A stretch of 64,000 nt of DNA from Ecytonucleospora hepatopenaei (taxonomy: Eukaryota; Microsporidia; Enterocytozoonidae), in contig JAPMUG010000009.1 of the NCBI GenBank assembly GCA_026692725.1, positions 62,001 through 126,000 of the forward strand. Reading direction: 5' to 3'. The notes under the pieces were generated by a model. That model was not told the origin of the DNA and did no database searches. It worked only from the letters and a program-made list of their open reading frames with translations. Positions 39,708-49,994 of the stretch are shown here, piece by piece (position 1 is the stretch's first letter; the number at the start of each line of letters is the position of its first letter). A program made the position numbers and the translations under genes.

Positions 39708-40844
39708 TTATGGTAATTCTTTTATAGTTTCTTCTATTTTTTTATATCTTGTTTTTATATGATCATATAAAAATATCAATTCTTTTATATTTCTTTCCTG
39801 TTCTATATTCTTAGGATATACCAGTAATACACTTTCTAATATAAAACATAATAGCATTATTTCTTTATTACCATTACAACTGTCACAACTACTATTATTG
39901 TTAGTATTAGTATTAGTATTAGTATTACTAGTAGTATTAGTATTATTACAATATAATATTCTTTTTATAAATATATCATATTTATTTTTACACTTACCTA
40001 TTTTATTCTTTACTATATTTATAAATATATTAGTATATAACTTATGTATTATATAATCATATGCTATACTATCATTATGTATTATATCCATATATTTAGT
40101 ATATAACTTATTTAATTGTTTATTATTTAAATCAATTTCTTCTAGTGTTTTAATAACATAATATAAAGTATTTTTAAGCTTAATAGTAGTATCATTGGTA
40201 TATTTTATTTTTTTACTTATAATATGATATATTTTACATAAATGAACATATGTAACAACACTATTCTTAGTATTAGTATTAGTATTGTTATTTAATATAT
40301 TATTAGTATTGTTATTATTTAATATATTATTATATGTATTAGTCTTTTTACAATTATTACATACAATAATATTATCAGTATCACTAACATTAGTAGTATC
40401 AGTAATATCAGTATTATCAGTATTATTGTAATATATTTCATTTATTTCTTTTATACACTTCTTAGGTAATCTTCTACTTTTTATTATTGCATATATTAAT
40501 TCATTTAATTGTTTTTTATTATTTGTCATATGTCTTAAACTGTTTTTTATATTTTTGCTATATTTATTAATCATTCCTTTATAAAATGCATCACATATAT
40601 CAAATAGATTACCAGTTAAATCAATAATACAATTGGTATTCTTAGTAAAATTAGTTATTACGAATACTGGATCTATATTTCTAGTTTTTATTAATTGATT
40701 TATTGTATAATGTAATGTATTATAGCTTGTACTATATAGATCAATATCAGTAATATATAAATTATGTATAATTGATGGAGAATATAAATAATCAGATATA
40801 TTACTATAAGTATATAATAAATTAAAAAAGTAAATTAATAACAT
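39708..40844 (-). CDS. Asn/Thr-rich hypothetical protein, possibly secreted, 378 aa
   Basis: Begins with a short hydrophobic stretch (MLLIYFFNLLYTYS) that could be a signal peptide. Ordinary segments (KNSLRHMTNNKKQLNELIYAI; ESVLLVYPKNIEQERNIKELI) are interrupted by NT-rich runs. Two Cys-pair motifs (CNNCKK near 160 and CDSCNG near 315) may form a metal site or disulfides. The long open frame in AT-only DNA shows it is a gene. No family is recognised. Confidence 0.65.
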   Translation of the reverse strand: MLLIYFFNLLYTYSNISDYLYSPSIIHNLYITDIDLYSTSYNTLHYTINQLIKTRNIDPVFVITNFTKNTNCIIDLTGNLFDICDAFYKGMINKYSKNIKNSLRHMTNNKKQLNELIYAIIKSRRLPKKCIKEINEIYYNNTDNTDITDTTNVSDTDNIIVCNNCKKTNTYNNILNNNNTNNILNNNTNTNTKNSVVTYVHLCKIYHIISKKIKYTNDTTIKLKNTLYYVIKTLEEIDLNNKQLNKLYTKYMDIIHNDSIAYDYIIHKLYTNIFINIVKNKIGKCKNKYDIFIKRILYCNNTNTTSNTNTNTNTNNNSSCDSCNGNKEIMLLCFILESVLLVYPKNIEQERNIKELIFLYDHIKTRYKKIEETIKELP

Positions 40845-41299
40845 AATATAAATATAATAAATTATAATATTAAATATGATATAAAATATAATAATTATTG
40901 ATATGGATTAAAAAAATATTAAATATCAATTTTATATCATATCAATAATAATATAAAAATGATATTATATTTATAATAAATTGATTTTTTAATTACTTTA
41001 TTTATTTTGAAATAATTATTTATATATTAAATATGATATCAATATTAAATATCACTATTTATTGATAATATATTAAATTTTATTAATCAAATCAATTTAT
41101 GATTTATTATATAATTACATAATATACTTATTATAAAATATTATATTTATTATAATTATTATATTTATTATAATTATTATACAATAATATAATAGGTAAT
41201 CATATCTTTGATAATAAGATTATATATATATAATAGTAGCATACATTAGCAAACAGTGTATATTTTATATAAATGTATTTGCTAAATTTTAACTATAAA

Positions 41300-41406
41300 A
41301 TTCAATAACAGTCTAATATTTTAATAATAGTCTAATATTTTAATAATAGTCTAATATTTTAATAACAGTCTAATATTTTAATAACATTCTAATATTTTAA
41401 TAACAT
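41300..41406. repeat. Tandem repeat, ~19-bp unit
   Basis: Five to six copies of a unit close to AACAGTCTAATATTTTAAT, with A/C variation in the third position. It lies just upstream of the R1 copy. Confidence 0.75.
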
Positions 41407-41479
41407 GTATAATAAAAAAGAAGAAAAGACTTAAAAAGTGACATAAAAAATAGAATATTTTTTAAAAGTACTGAAAATT

Positions 41480-41800
41480 CTAAGCCTTTGACAGAAACAT
41501 TTTGGCATTAGAGTATTCTATATAATTAAAGTATTCTATATAATTAGAGTATTTTATATTATTTGAGTATTTTATATAATTAGTGTATTTTATATAAAAT
41601 AATGTGAATTTGTGTATGGTTATTCCAAGACTGGATGAAAGTCACAGATTGTTTTTGTAATTTGTAGATAGAGTATTCTTAGTCGTATATGATGTTTTTA
41701 ATTTTCTAATTAATTGGTCTAACCATTTAAAATAAAAGGTTAATTATGTATTTATATATTCTTGTTATTTTATTAATAATTTTGTAAATATATTATATAA
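41480..41800 (+). repeat. Repeat family R1, copy 3
   Basis: Same order of landmarks as 15570-15810: AAGCCTTTGACAGAAACATT, TTTGGCATTAGAGTATT, GAATTTGTGTATGGTTAT, GGATGAAAGTCACAG, TTGTAATTTGTAGATAGAGTA, TCTTAGTCGTAT, AAAAGGTTAATTATG. In the middle, a ~20-bp unit (TATTTTATATAATTAGAGTA type) has expanded four to five times. It stands alone, without an inverted partner nearby. Confidence 0.8.
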
Positions 41801-42244
41801 ATATATTATATAATAATTATATTATTACTATTTTATATAAATACATTATATAATAACTATACTATATAATAATTATATTATTATCAATTTTTTATGATTT
41901 ATGTCAAATATATATATCAATCATATATAAATGATATGATTTTATTTACCTGATATAATTATAAAAAATGAAATATATTTAAATATAATAATAAAAAATA
42001 TATTTAAATAAAATAATAAAACATATTATATCAAAATATATCAATATTTAATATCAATTTAGACATTATATCAAAAATAAATTAAAACATATCCATATAA
42101 ATTATATTTTATTAATAGTATAAATAGTTATATAAATTATATTTAATATAATATAATATTTATTTATTTATATAATATATAATACAATATAATATAATAT
42201 ATATTTATTTATTAATATAATATATAATTATAATATAATATAAT

Positions 42245-43021
42245 ATGATAAAATATAATAATTCTACTAATAAATCTAATATACAATCATATAATAGTGA
42301 TATTACTAATAAATGTAAGTATAGTAAGATAGCAATATTTGGACTACCAGCAAGTGGTAAAGGAACATTAGCAGAGAAGATAGCAAAGCAATTTAATTTA
42401 AAACATATATCATCAGGAGATATATTAAGGAGGGAATTTAAGGAGAATAAAATAAACAATAATAACAGTAATACTACTAATAAAATAAACATTACTAACA
42501 GTAATACTAATAATAACAGTAATACTACTAATGATCAAGAATCATCTATTAATAAAGGTGGATTTGCTACTGATGAATATATTATCAACCTATTATCTAA
42601 TTATGTACCAGATGATAATTACATATTAGATGGATTCCCACGTACCATAGCACAGATAGATGTGTTTGACATAGATATGGGAATACTAATAGATGTGAGT
42701 GAGGAAGTGGCATTAAAGAGAATGGAGATAAGGAGGAATACTAATATAAGTGATAATACTAATATAAGTAGTAATACTAATAATAGTGTATGTAACAATA
42801 CTAATATAAGTAACAATATATGTAATATAAGTAATAATACTAATATCAGTAATATTCGTAATGATGATAATTATGATACTTTTATTAATAGATTACATAT
42901 GTATAAACATAATACACAACCAGTAGTAGATGAATTAAATAGTAGAAATAAGTTAATAATAGTAGATGGTAATAAGAATAAAGAAGAAGTATTAGAAAAG
43001 GTATTAAATTATATAATGTGA
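42245..43021 (+). CDS. Adenylate kinase with Asn-rich inserts
   Basis: P-loop GLPASGKGT (about residues 33-41), SSGDILRRE (AMP-binding), YILDGFPRT, a LVDVSEEVALKRM-like strand, and FINRLHMYKHNTQPVV. Adenylate kinase converts ATP and AMP to two ADP. Two Asn/Ser/Thr-rich inserts fall at the NMP-binding domain (residues about 70-100) and exactly where the LID domain should be (about 165-210); the LID keeps only the flanking Arg (EIRRN) and a RNDD start of the closing arm. So this is a short-LID kinase with a poly-Asn loop. All core catalytic motifs remain. Confidence 0.9.
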   Translation: MIKYNNSTNKSNIQSYNSDITNKCKYSKIAIFGLPASGKGTLAEKIAKQFNLKHISSGDILRREFKENKINNNNSNTTNKINITNSNTNNNSNTTNDQESSINKGGFATDEYIINLLSNYVPDDNYILDGFPRTIAQIDVFDIDMGILIDVSEEVALKRMEIRRNTNISDNTNISSNTNNSVCNNTNISNNICNISNNTNISNIRNDDNYDTFINRLHMYKHNTQPVVDELNSRNKLIIVDGNKNKEEVLEKVLNYIM

Positions 43022-43194
43022 TAAATATATTAGTATTATATCATATAATAATATATTAAACTATATAATAAAAAATTATCAGTAATAAATAAAATAATAA
43101 AAAATTATCAGTAATAAATATATTAGTATCATATATTATAATAATAAATATATTAGTATTATATAATTATAATATAATAATAAATATATTAGTA

Positions 43195-46029
43195 TCATAT
43201 ATATTTATATATCTTATTATGTATTATTATATTATCTACCTTACCATTTAATATTATCATATTATTCTTCCTATATATTATACCATTCTTATGTTTATAT
43301 TTTAACATTTTAGTTAATGGTAATATAAATAATTGATATTTACTATTTGTGTTATTGTTACTGTTACTGTTATATGTATTATATGTATTACTGTTATATA
43401 ATGTATTACTGTTATTGTTATATATATTACTTTTATATATATTACTGTTATATTCTTTATATATTTTATTAGTACTTTCATAATATATTAATTCAGTATA
43501 ACTTAATATACTATTAGTATATATTTTAATATATTTAACAGTAATATTAGTATTATTCAATTTATTATGTGTATTAGTTTTATATAATATATTATCAGTA
43601 TTATTCAATTTATTATGTGTATTATATAATATATTATATTTTATATTATTTATTATTATACTATTATGCTTATATCTTATATTTAATATATTATCATATG
43701 TATTATATATGTTACTAATAGTAGTAGTATGTAATATATCATTACTGGTATAATATATATCAACATGTATATCACTAATATTGATAGAGTCATATAGTAG
43801 TAATGTAAATGATTTAGTATTAGACATATCAATATGGATATAACCATTAACAATATTATACATATTATCATATAATGTATTATTTATATTATTATATAAT
43901 GTATTATTTATATTATTATATAATCTATTATTTATATTATTATATAATGTATTAGTATCATATAATTTATTATCATATAATCTATTATTAGTATTATGTA
44001 TATAATATATACTTTCTATTATAAATATATTATTATATAATATACTATCTTTATCATTATATTTATCATTATATGTATTATGTATATATTCTATAAATAT
44101 ATTATTATACTTATATAATACTATATTAATGTTATTTATATTATTAAGTAATATATAACAATCAAATATAGTATCAGTAGTATCATTAGTATATGCTATA
44201 TTAGTATTATTTATTATATGTTTATACTTTTTACTTAATAATATATTTATATCAGTATTATATATTATATTAGTATTATATGTTTTAGTCAGTATATAAT
44301 ATAATATATCAATATTAGTAATATATTTATATATGATATTATACAAATATAATAATATATTAGTATTACATATATTATTAGTATTATTAGTATTACATAT
44401 ATTATTAGTATTACATATATTATGTATTTTATCTATTATATAATTATAATTATGATTATGATTATATTTATAATTATGATTATGATTATAAATATATTTT
44501 ATATATTTACTATTTAATAATGATATAAATATATTATCATCTAGTAAATTAATATATTTTATATTTATAATAATACATTCTATTATATTGATATTAAATA
44601 TATTAGTGTTATATGTATTATTTAATATATTAGTATTATATGTATTATTTAATATATTAGTGTTATATGTATTATTTATTGTTTTATATAATAATATATA
44701 TAATATATTACATTTAGTATATCTAATAAAATCATATAATATATTAGTATATATATTAGTATATATATTAGTATTATAATATAATATCTTATTAAATATA
44801 TTATATAATATATCAGTATTATTTATATTATATAATATATCTATATTACTATTTCTGTTACTGTTATATATATCACATATTATATTCAATACTCTCTTAT
44901 ATGTTATTATATCTATATACTTCATTATATACTCTATTCTTATACTTAATAAATATAGTGATTTACTATTAGTTAGTAATACTAATAATAATTCAATATT
45001 ATCAATATATTTAATAATATTTATAAATATATATTTAGTATCATATATAAATATATACTGATTATATGTATTAGTGTTATATGTATTAGTGTTATTTATA
45101 TTATCATATGTATTAGTGTTATTATATGTATTAGTGTTATTATATGTATTATTATATATTATATTATTATTACTGTTATTATATGTATTACTGTTATTTA
45201 TACATTTAGACCAATTAGTTAATATATTTATAATTATTGGATTATAATAATTGATATTTAATATATTACTATCAGTATTATATATATTAGTATTATTAGT
45301 ATCAGTATTATTTATATTACTGTTATATGTATTACTGTTATTTATATTACTATTTATATTATTATTTATATTACTGCTATATGTATTATATATCTCTTTT
45401 ATACTTTTATTACTCATAAAATATATATCTATTAATGCATATATATCATATGAATATATTGTATTTATATTATTATATTTATTTTGTATATTATGTAATT
45501 TACTATTATATATTATTATATTATATGTTATATATGATAATATATTTATATATGATATATTAGTAACATCTATATATGACATACATATATTATATATGTT
45601 ATCATTAGTAGTATTATCTATTATGTTATTATCAGTATCATATAATATAGTATTATCAGTATCATTAGTATTTAATATATTCATCCTTATATATATCTCT
45701 AATATCTTTATACTCTCTTTTATGCTTATATTACTTATGCTTATTTTATTTATTCCCTTTATATACTTTGTTATGTCACTAATGCTATATTTGTTACATT
45801 TATATATGTTAGATAGTGTATTATATAAATCAATGGTCATATCTACTAATATATTATCATAGTTATAAATATAATCAATATCATTAGTTAAGGTTAAATT
45901 ATATAGAATATTATATTCATTACATATATTAGTAACATTATCATTATATAATATATTATCATTATATATATTATTTATATTATCATTACATATATTAGTA
46001 ATATTATTAGTATTATCTTTTATATCCAT
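43195..46029 (-). CDS. Giant Asn/Tyr/Ile-rich hypothetical protein, 944 aa
   Basis: A 944-codon frame in DNA that is about 85-90 percent A/T by eye; its openness proves it is coding. Asn, Ile, Tyr and Thr make up most residues, often in repeats such as NNTYNTNIL (three times near 450) and NRLYNNINN (four times near 735). Blocks with better complexity (ITKYIKGINKISISNISIKESIKILEIYI near 90; SYTELIYYESTNK and QLFILPLTKMLKYKHKNG at the end) suggest an ordinary alpha-helical protein swollen by inserts. No domain, signal peptide or membrane segment is recognised. Confidence 0.65.
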   Translation of the reverse strand: MDIKDNTNNITNICNDNINNIYNDNILYNDNVTNICNEYNILYNLTLTNDIDYIYNYDNILVDMTIDLYNTLSNIYKCNKYSISDITKYIKGINKISISNISIKESIKILEIYIRMNILNTNDTDNTILYDTDNNIIDNTTNDNIYNICMSYIDVTNISYINILSYITYNIIIYNSKLHNIQNKYNNINTIYSYDIYALIDIYFMSNKSIKEIYNTYSSNINNNINSNINNSNTYNSNINNTDTNNTNIYNTDSNILNINYYNPIIINILTNWSKCINNSNTYNNSNNNIIYNNTYNNTNTYNNTNTYDNINNTNTYNTNTYNQYIFIYDTKYIFINIIKYIDNIELLLVLLTNSKSLYLLSIRIEYIMKYIDIITYKRVLNIICDIYNSNRNSNIDILYNINNTDILYNIFNKILYYNTNIYTNIYTNILYDFIRYTKCNILYILLYKTINNTYNTNILNNTYNTNILNNTYNTNIFNINIIECIIINIKYINLLDDNIFISLLNSKYIKYIYNHNHNYKYNHNHNYNYIIDKIHNICNTNNICNTNNTNNICNTNILLYLYNIIYKYITNIDILYYILTKTYNTNIIYNTDINILLSKKYKHIINNTNIAYTNDTTDTIFDCYILLNNINNINIVLYKYNNIFIEYIHNTYNDKYNDKDSILYNNIFIIESIYYIHNTNNRLYDNKLYDTNTLYNNINNRLYNNINNTLYNNINNTLYDNMYNIVNGYIHIDMSNTKSFTLLLYDSINISDIHVDIYYTSNDILHTTTISNIYNTYDNILNIRYKHNSIIINNIKYNILYNTHNKLNNTDNILYKTNTHNKLNNTNITVKYIKIYTNSILSYTELIYYESTNKIYKEYNSNIYKSNIYNNNSNTLYNSNTYNTYNSNSNNNTNSKYQLFILPLTKMLKYKHKNGIIYRKNNMIILNGKVDNIIIHNKIYKYI

Positions 46030-46282
46030 TTAAGTATATAATATAAATATATTAGTATAACTATAACTATAAACTATAAACTATAAACTATAAACTATAA
46101 AATAATATAAAGTATAAACTATAATCTATAATCTATAAACTATAATCTATATATAATATAATATAAAATATAAACTATAAACTTATAATCTATATATAAT
46201 ATAAATATGTTTATATTGTTTTTATTTATTGTTTTATATTATTATGTTTTAAATATATTTTATTTATATTATATTATATAAT
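46030..46282. repeat. Short tandem repeats between divergent genes
   Basis: Runs of a 7-bp unit (ATAAACT) at about 46070-46100 and related longer units to 46200. This is the only promoter space for the genes on either side. Confidence 0.55.
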
Positions 46283-46984
46283 ATGTTTATATATAATAGT
46301 ATTATACTATATACTAATATATTTATATTATGTTATGATTATATATTTATATCCACTAATAAACATACTGATAATAGATATTTAGCATATAATAATGGTA
46401 ATTTATATTTAGGACATATACCAGTTATAATTAAAATATATAGTAGTAATACATATAATACATATAATACTGATAGTAATACATATAATACTGATAGTAA
46501 TACATATAATACTGATAGTAATACATATAATAGATATAATACTGACAAATATATTGGTATTAAATATAATAATATAATTAAATATATAACAATAGAAAAT
46601 AATAAATATAATAATAAACATAATAGTAATAAATATAATACCAATAAACATAATAATAGTAATAAATATAATAATAGAATCATTGTTAGTGATAATAATA
46701 AATCACTATTTACCATACAATTATATCATTTTAATCATTCAAATAGTAAATATAATACATATATATTAAAATATAATGATAAGTGTATAATGAAAGACAT
46801 GAAGATAGGTGATTGTAAATTGATAAAAGATATATTTATATTTAGAATAGAGAGATATAGAAGACATAATAAAATAAAAAGAAGTAAAAATAGAATAACA
46901 CATAATAGTAATATAAACAGTGATATAAACAGTAATATAAACAGTAGTAATACTAATACTAATAACATTGTTAGTGATTATTAA
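46283..46984 (+). CDS. RBL-like secreted protein, Asn/Tyr-expanded (RBL1)
   Basis: Starts with a hydrophobic segment (MFIYNSIILYTNIFILCYDYIF), a likely signal peptide. The first conserved part (RYLAYNNGNLYLG) and the second (YILKYNDKCIMKDMKIGDCKL) match the two beta-trefoil pieces seen in the neighbouring RBL genes (Cys...Gly-Asp-Cys). A low-complexity insert with repeats of TYNTDSN (four times) separates them. The C-terminus is basic and Asn-rich. The domain assignment is by likeness to the other members and is weaker than for those at 52-62 kb. It is the only member on the plus strand. Confidence 0.6.
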   Translation: MFIYNSIILYTNIFILCYDYIFISTNKHTDNRYLAYNNGNLYLGHIPVIIKIYSSNTYNTYNTDSNTYNTDSNTYNTDSNTYNRYNTDKYIGIKYNNIIKYITIENNKYNNKHNSNKYNTNKHNNSNKYNNRIIVSDNNKSLFTIQLYHFNHSNSKYNTYILKYNDKCIMKDMKIGDCKLIKDIFIFRIERYRRHNKIKRSKNRITHNSNINSDINSNINSSNTNTNNIVSDY

Positions 46985-47139
46985 ATAAATTATATTAATA
47001 TTTTATTATTATATTATAATATTATAGTTTTATATGTTATTATGTTATAGTTTATTTATAGTTTTATATTTTATTATGTTATAGTTTATTTATAATATTT
47101 TATTATAGTTTATATTTATATTATAGTTTATTTATTTTT

Positions 47140-48117
47140 TTAACATAAATTTATAAAACTATTACCACACATTTGATTAGGATTCCAATAATTACTATTA
47201 GTATTATAACAATTACTATTAGTATTATAACAATTACTATTACCATTATAACAATTATTATAATTATAATTATTATCACAATTATCACTATCATCTAAAT
47301 TATTATAATTATTATAATTATTATAATTATTATGATTATAATTATTACATTTACCTCTACATAATGCCTTTAAATACTTTTCTATCCTACTCATCTTTCT
47401 ACCTATATTACCACCACTGTGTGATATATCACTACTGCTACTACTGTCAAACATCCTTTTAAACTTACCATACTTTCTACTTGCATACCTTTTGGTCCTA
47501 TTGATTCCTCTGCCTAGTGATCTGCCTATTTTCCTTCCTTTATGTCTCATGTACTTTCTTATTCCAAATATACCACTGCTGCTTGAACTGCTTGAGCTGC
47601 ATGAATCACTGCTGCTTGAATTGCTGCTTGATTCACTGCTGCTTGAATGGTTATAGTGGCTATTATAGAAATTATTTATATACTTATCATACTTGCTTTT
47701 GTTTATTACGTCTATACACGATGGTCTTTTGCACATGCGGAACTCCAGGGCTTGGTTTCTTTTGCACAGCTTAAATGTCAAAAAGTTCTTTTTGTCCTTT
47801 TCCAGGCAGTAGTCTCCTTTCCTTATGGCTATGTGGTTGTCGCTGACGTAGAGCAGCTTCATGTTTTGGTTCCACTTGAACACCTTCTTTTTGTTTTGCA
47901 TCTTTGCATTTCTTCTTATTTTTATTGTTCTAGTCAGATACTTATTCTTTGATACTATGTTCTTTACCATTTTATTACGAGTGTTTTTTATAGAAAATTG
48001 CTGTGGTTCACGAGATAAAAATACTTTACTACCTGATGTTCTTATAAACTTATTAGAAACTACTTCTTGGAAATAAACAGAGTAGATCACTATAAAATAG
48101 AGTTTAAGCAATATCAT
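47140..48117 (-). CDS. RBL-like secreted protein with Ser-rich and Asn/Tyr-rich tail (RBL2)
   Basis: Signal peptide MILLKLYFIVIYSVYF followed by KFIRTSG, like the first strand of the RBL family. A trefoil-like segment (HIAIRKGDYCLEKDKK, FKLCKRNQALEFRMCK) has the Cys-spaced pattern of the family. The C-terminal half is unusual: a basic region (RRNAKMQNKK) and a Ser-rich stretch (SSSESSSNSSSSD) near residue 165-185, then Arg/Lys-rich segments (RSLGRGINRTKRYASRK) and an Asn/Tyr/Cys repeat tail (NSNCYNTNSN). It could be a surface or spore-wall protein; inferred. Confidence 0.6.
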   Translation of the reverse strand: MILLKLYFIVIYSVYFQEVVSNKFIRTSGSKVFLSREPQQFSIKNTRNKMVKNIVSKNKYLTRTIKIRRNAKMQNKKKVFKWNQNMKLLYVSDNHIAIRKGDYCLEKDKKNFLTFKLCKRNQALEFRMCKRPSCIDVINKSKYDKYINNFYNSHYNHSSSSESSSNSSSSDSCSSSSSSSSGIFGIRKYMRHKGRKIGRSLGRGINRTKRYASRKYGKFKRMFDSSSSSDISHSGGNIGRKMSRIEKYLKALCRGKCNNYNHNNYNNYNNYNNLDDSDNCDNNYNYNNCYNGNSNCYNTNSNCYNTNSNYWNPNQMCGNSFINLC

Positions 48118-48407
48118 TTATAAAATATTATATTTATATATTTATATATTATTAATAATATTTAATATATGTTTAAGTTATATATAAATATATTTTAATC
48201 TGTAATAAATTATGTTAAAACATTATAAACAGAAATGAAACAAAATCATAAGAATGTTTTAAATATAATATTAAATCTATTTAATATATCAGATAATTTA
48301 ATATATAAATTGTTTTTTTATTTTAATTAATTTTAAATTATTTAATTATAAATTATTTATTTTATATTTTTTAATTTTATTTATATATTAATGTATTTTA
48401 TATTTTA
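48118..48407. other. Spacer
   Basis: 290 bp, AT-rich, with TTTAATATA repeats. No gene. Confidence 0.4.
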
Positions 48408-49235
48408 TCATATTATTGATACCAAATATTCCTGTACTTTTTCTTTTTTAACACTATCTATTTTTCTATTTCTGGTACTATATGGCATAAACATCTTTGG
48501 TGTTCTTTTATATGTTCCATCTATAAATATTTTGGTAAATAAATTGTCTTTATGTGCTATTTTATACCTTGTTTGTTTTGATTTGAAAATATCAAGAACA
48601 TTTTGATTAGTTGAAATATTTACATCCTCAAACACACAACTATCACTTCTATCACTCTTATGGCTATTATTGTTACTCTCATTATTCTCATTTTTACTCT
48701 CTAATATTACTTCCATGGCTGATCCACAATCTCCAAATGTTAAATTTCTATTTAAGCATATATCTTTAGTATTATGCATAATTATAAAATATCCTTTTGA
48801 ATTTATACTAATTCTAAAAGCATCTTCCTTTTTAGTAAGCTTAAAACTGGAAATTTCAAGCTTAGGTTTTTTATGTGATTTGCCACTTGAAATAGAAAGT
48901 ATTTTTATTTCACTGCGATCTGTTTTATCAGGTTCAACTATTCTTTTTTTATGATAATTGTTAGAAGTATGCCTATCCATATAATATTTAGAATTAGAAT
49001 TATTTGAATTAGAATTATCTGAATAAGAACTAAAATAATTGTTTGAATTTGTTCTAAACTTTATTATGGTAGAAAACGCATTTTCCTTACCTGCAAGTGT
49101 CCTAATAAAATCTACTCTATATCTGCTCTTACCTACAATAAGTCTATCATTTTTTATACCTAAATATTTCCTTCTACGTGAAGAAGAAACCACTCTAAAA
49201 TATTCACAGAGAATTTCAGCAAAAAAGAAAAACAT
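48408..49235 (-). CDS. RBL-like secreted protein (RBL3)
   Basis: N-terminal hydrophobic stretch MFFFFAEILCEYFRVV, then RRRKYLGIKNDRLIVG as first trefoil strand. A Ser/Asn-rich linker (NSNNSNSKY) and a second conserved part YFIIMHNTKDICLNRNLTFGDCG (Cys, Gly-Asp-Cys) follow. The C-terminus is basic (RNRKIDSVKKEKVQE). The start is preceded by a TTGTTTCACA element adjacent to the ATG, related to the TTGAAACA element of the other family members. The ligand is unknown; ricin-type trefoils commonly bind galactose-like sugars. Confidence 0.65.
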   Translation of the reverse strand: MFFFFAEILCEYFRVVSSSRRRKYLGIKNDRLIVGKSRYRVDFIRTLAGKENAFSTIIKFRTNSNNYFSSYSDNSNSNNSNSKYYMDRHTSNNYHKKRIVEPDKTDRSEIKILSISSGKSHKKPKLEISSFKLTKKEDAFRISINSKGYFIIMHNTKDICLNRNLTFGDCGSAMEVILESKNENNESNNNSHKSDRSDSCVFEDVNISTNQNVLDIFKSKQTRYKIAHKDNLFTKIFIDGTYKRTPKMFMPYSTRNRKIDSVKKEKVQEYLVSII

Positions 49236-49994
49236 TGTGAAACAATCTTAATGATTTTAATATGAAACTAAAAAGGATGAAACCAATAAAAATAATAACA
49301 ATTAAATTGTTAAACATTGATTATCATGTAAAATTTAACACATATTTTTTTACTATACAAATAAAAAAACAAAATAAAATATAAAAAAACAAAATAAAAT
49401 ATAAATTAACAAAATAAAATACAAATTAATCTAACTATAAAAATAAAATATAATGAAATATAATGTGTTAAAGATATTTGATATGCCCTGGTTAATTTCT
49501 ATTTATTATTTTTCAGGTTCTATGGAAATATACTAATATTTGACATGTATTTATAAATATTTACTTATAACCAATAGGATGGGTTAAACTGTTTAAAACG
49601 TTTGTATAATTTTTATTTTAACCTTATTTAAAAAACAAAGAGTAAGTTTAAATATTATCAATTATGCTGTGCATGACATATTTTAAAAGGGATAATTTTC
49701 TAAATAAAATTTTAAATAATAAAAATTTTTTAACTAATAAAAAAATAAAATAAAAAAAATAAAATAATAATATTTTTTGTATTCTTTTACTTAACTTATT
49801 ACCAATTCTTTTATAGAATTGATATCTTTTAATAACTTTAGCCATTATAATCTAATAACTTTAGCCATTATAATAATGTGACATGTTAACGATGTAACAT
49901 GAACACTTCCTAATAATTTGTGCTATAATTTTATAAAAATTAAGCATCTTTCAAATATTGTAACTTTGTGTTAATTTAATTGATATGGTACTTA
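49236..49994. other. Long spacer with dubious small frame
   Basis: 759 bp. A 22-bp sequence (ATAATCTAATAACTTTAGCC) is repeated in tandem near 49840-49880. Repeats ACAAAATAAAATATAA occur near 49370-49430. A 65-codon minus-strand frame at 49648-49845 with a hydrophobic middle is listed among rejected items. Confidence 0.45.

Larger units (their letters stand above)
40845..42244. other. Long AT-rich intergenic region
   Basis: 1.4 kb without a gene. It holds a tandem repeat (about 41300-41406) and a third, degenerate copy of repeat R1 (41480-41800). The rest is nearly pure A/T with short repeats such as TTATAATTATTATA. Confidence 0.6.

Noticed and set aside
45251..45862. 203-codon plus-strand frame, Leu/Ile/Val-rich
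   Set aside because: Antisense shadow of the 944-residue Asn/Tyr-rich gene; ATA and TAT codons read backward give a pseudo-hydrophobic protein.
49648..49845. 65-codon minus-strand frame with a hydrophobic middle
   Set aside because: Dominated by Leu/Phe/Lys from A/T runs, overlaps a 22-bp tandem repeat at its start, has no CCC or other start support. A small membrane protein cannot be excluded but is not supported.
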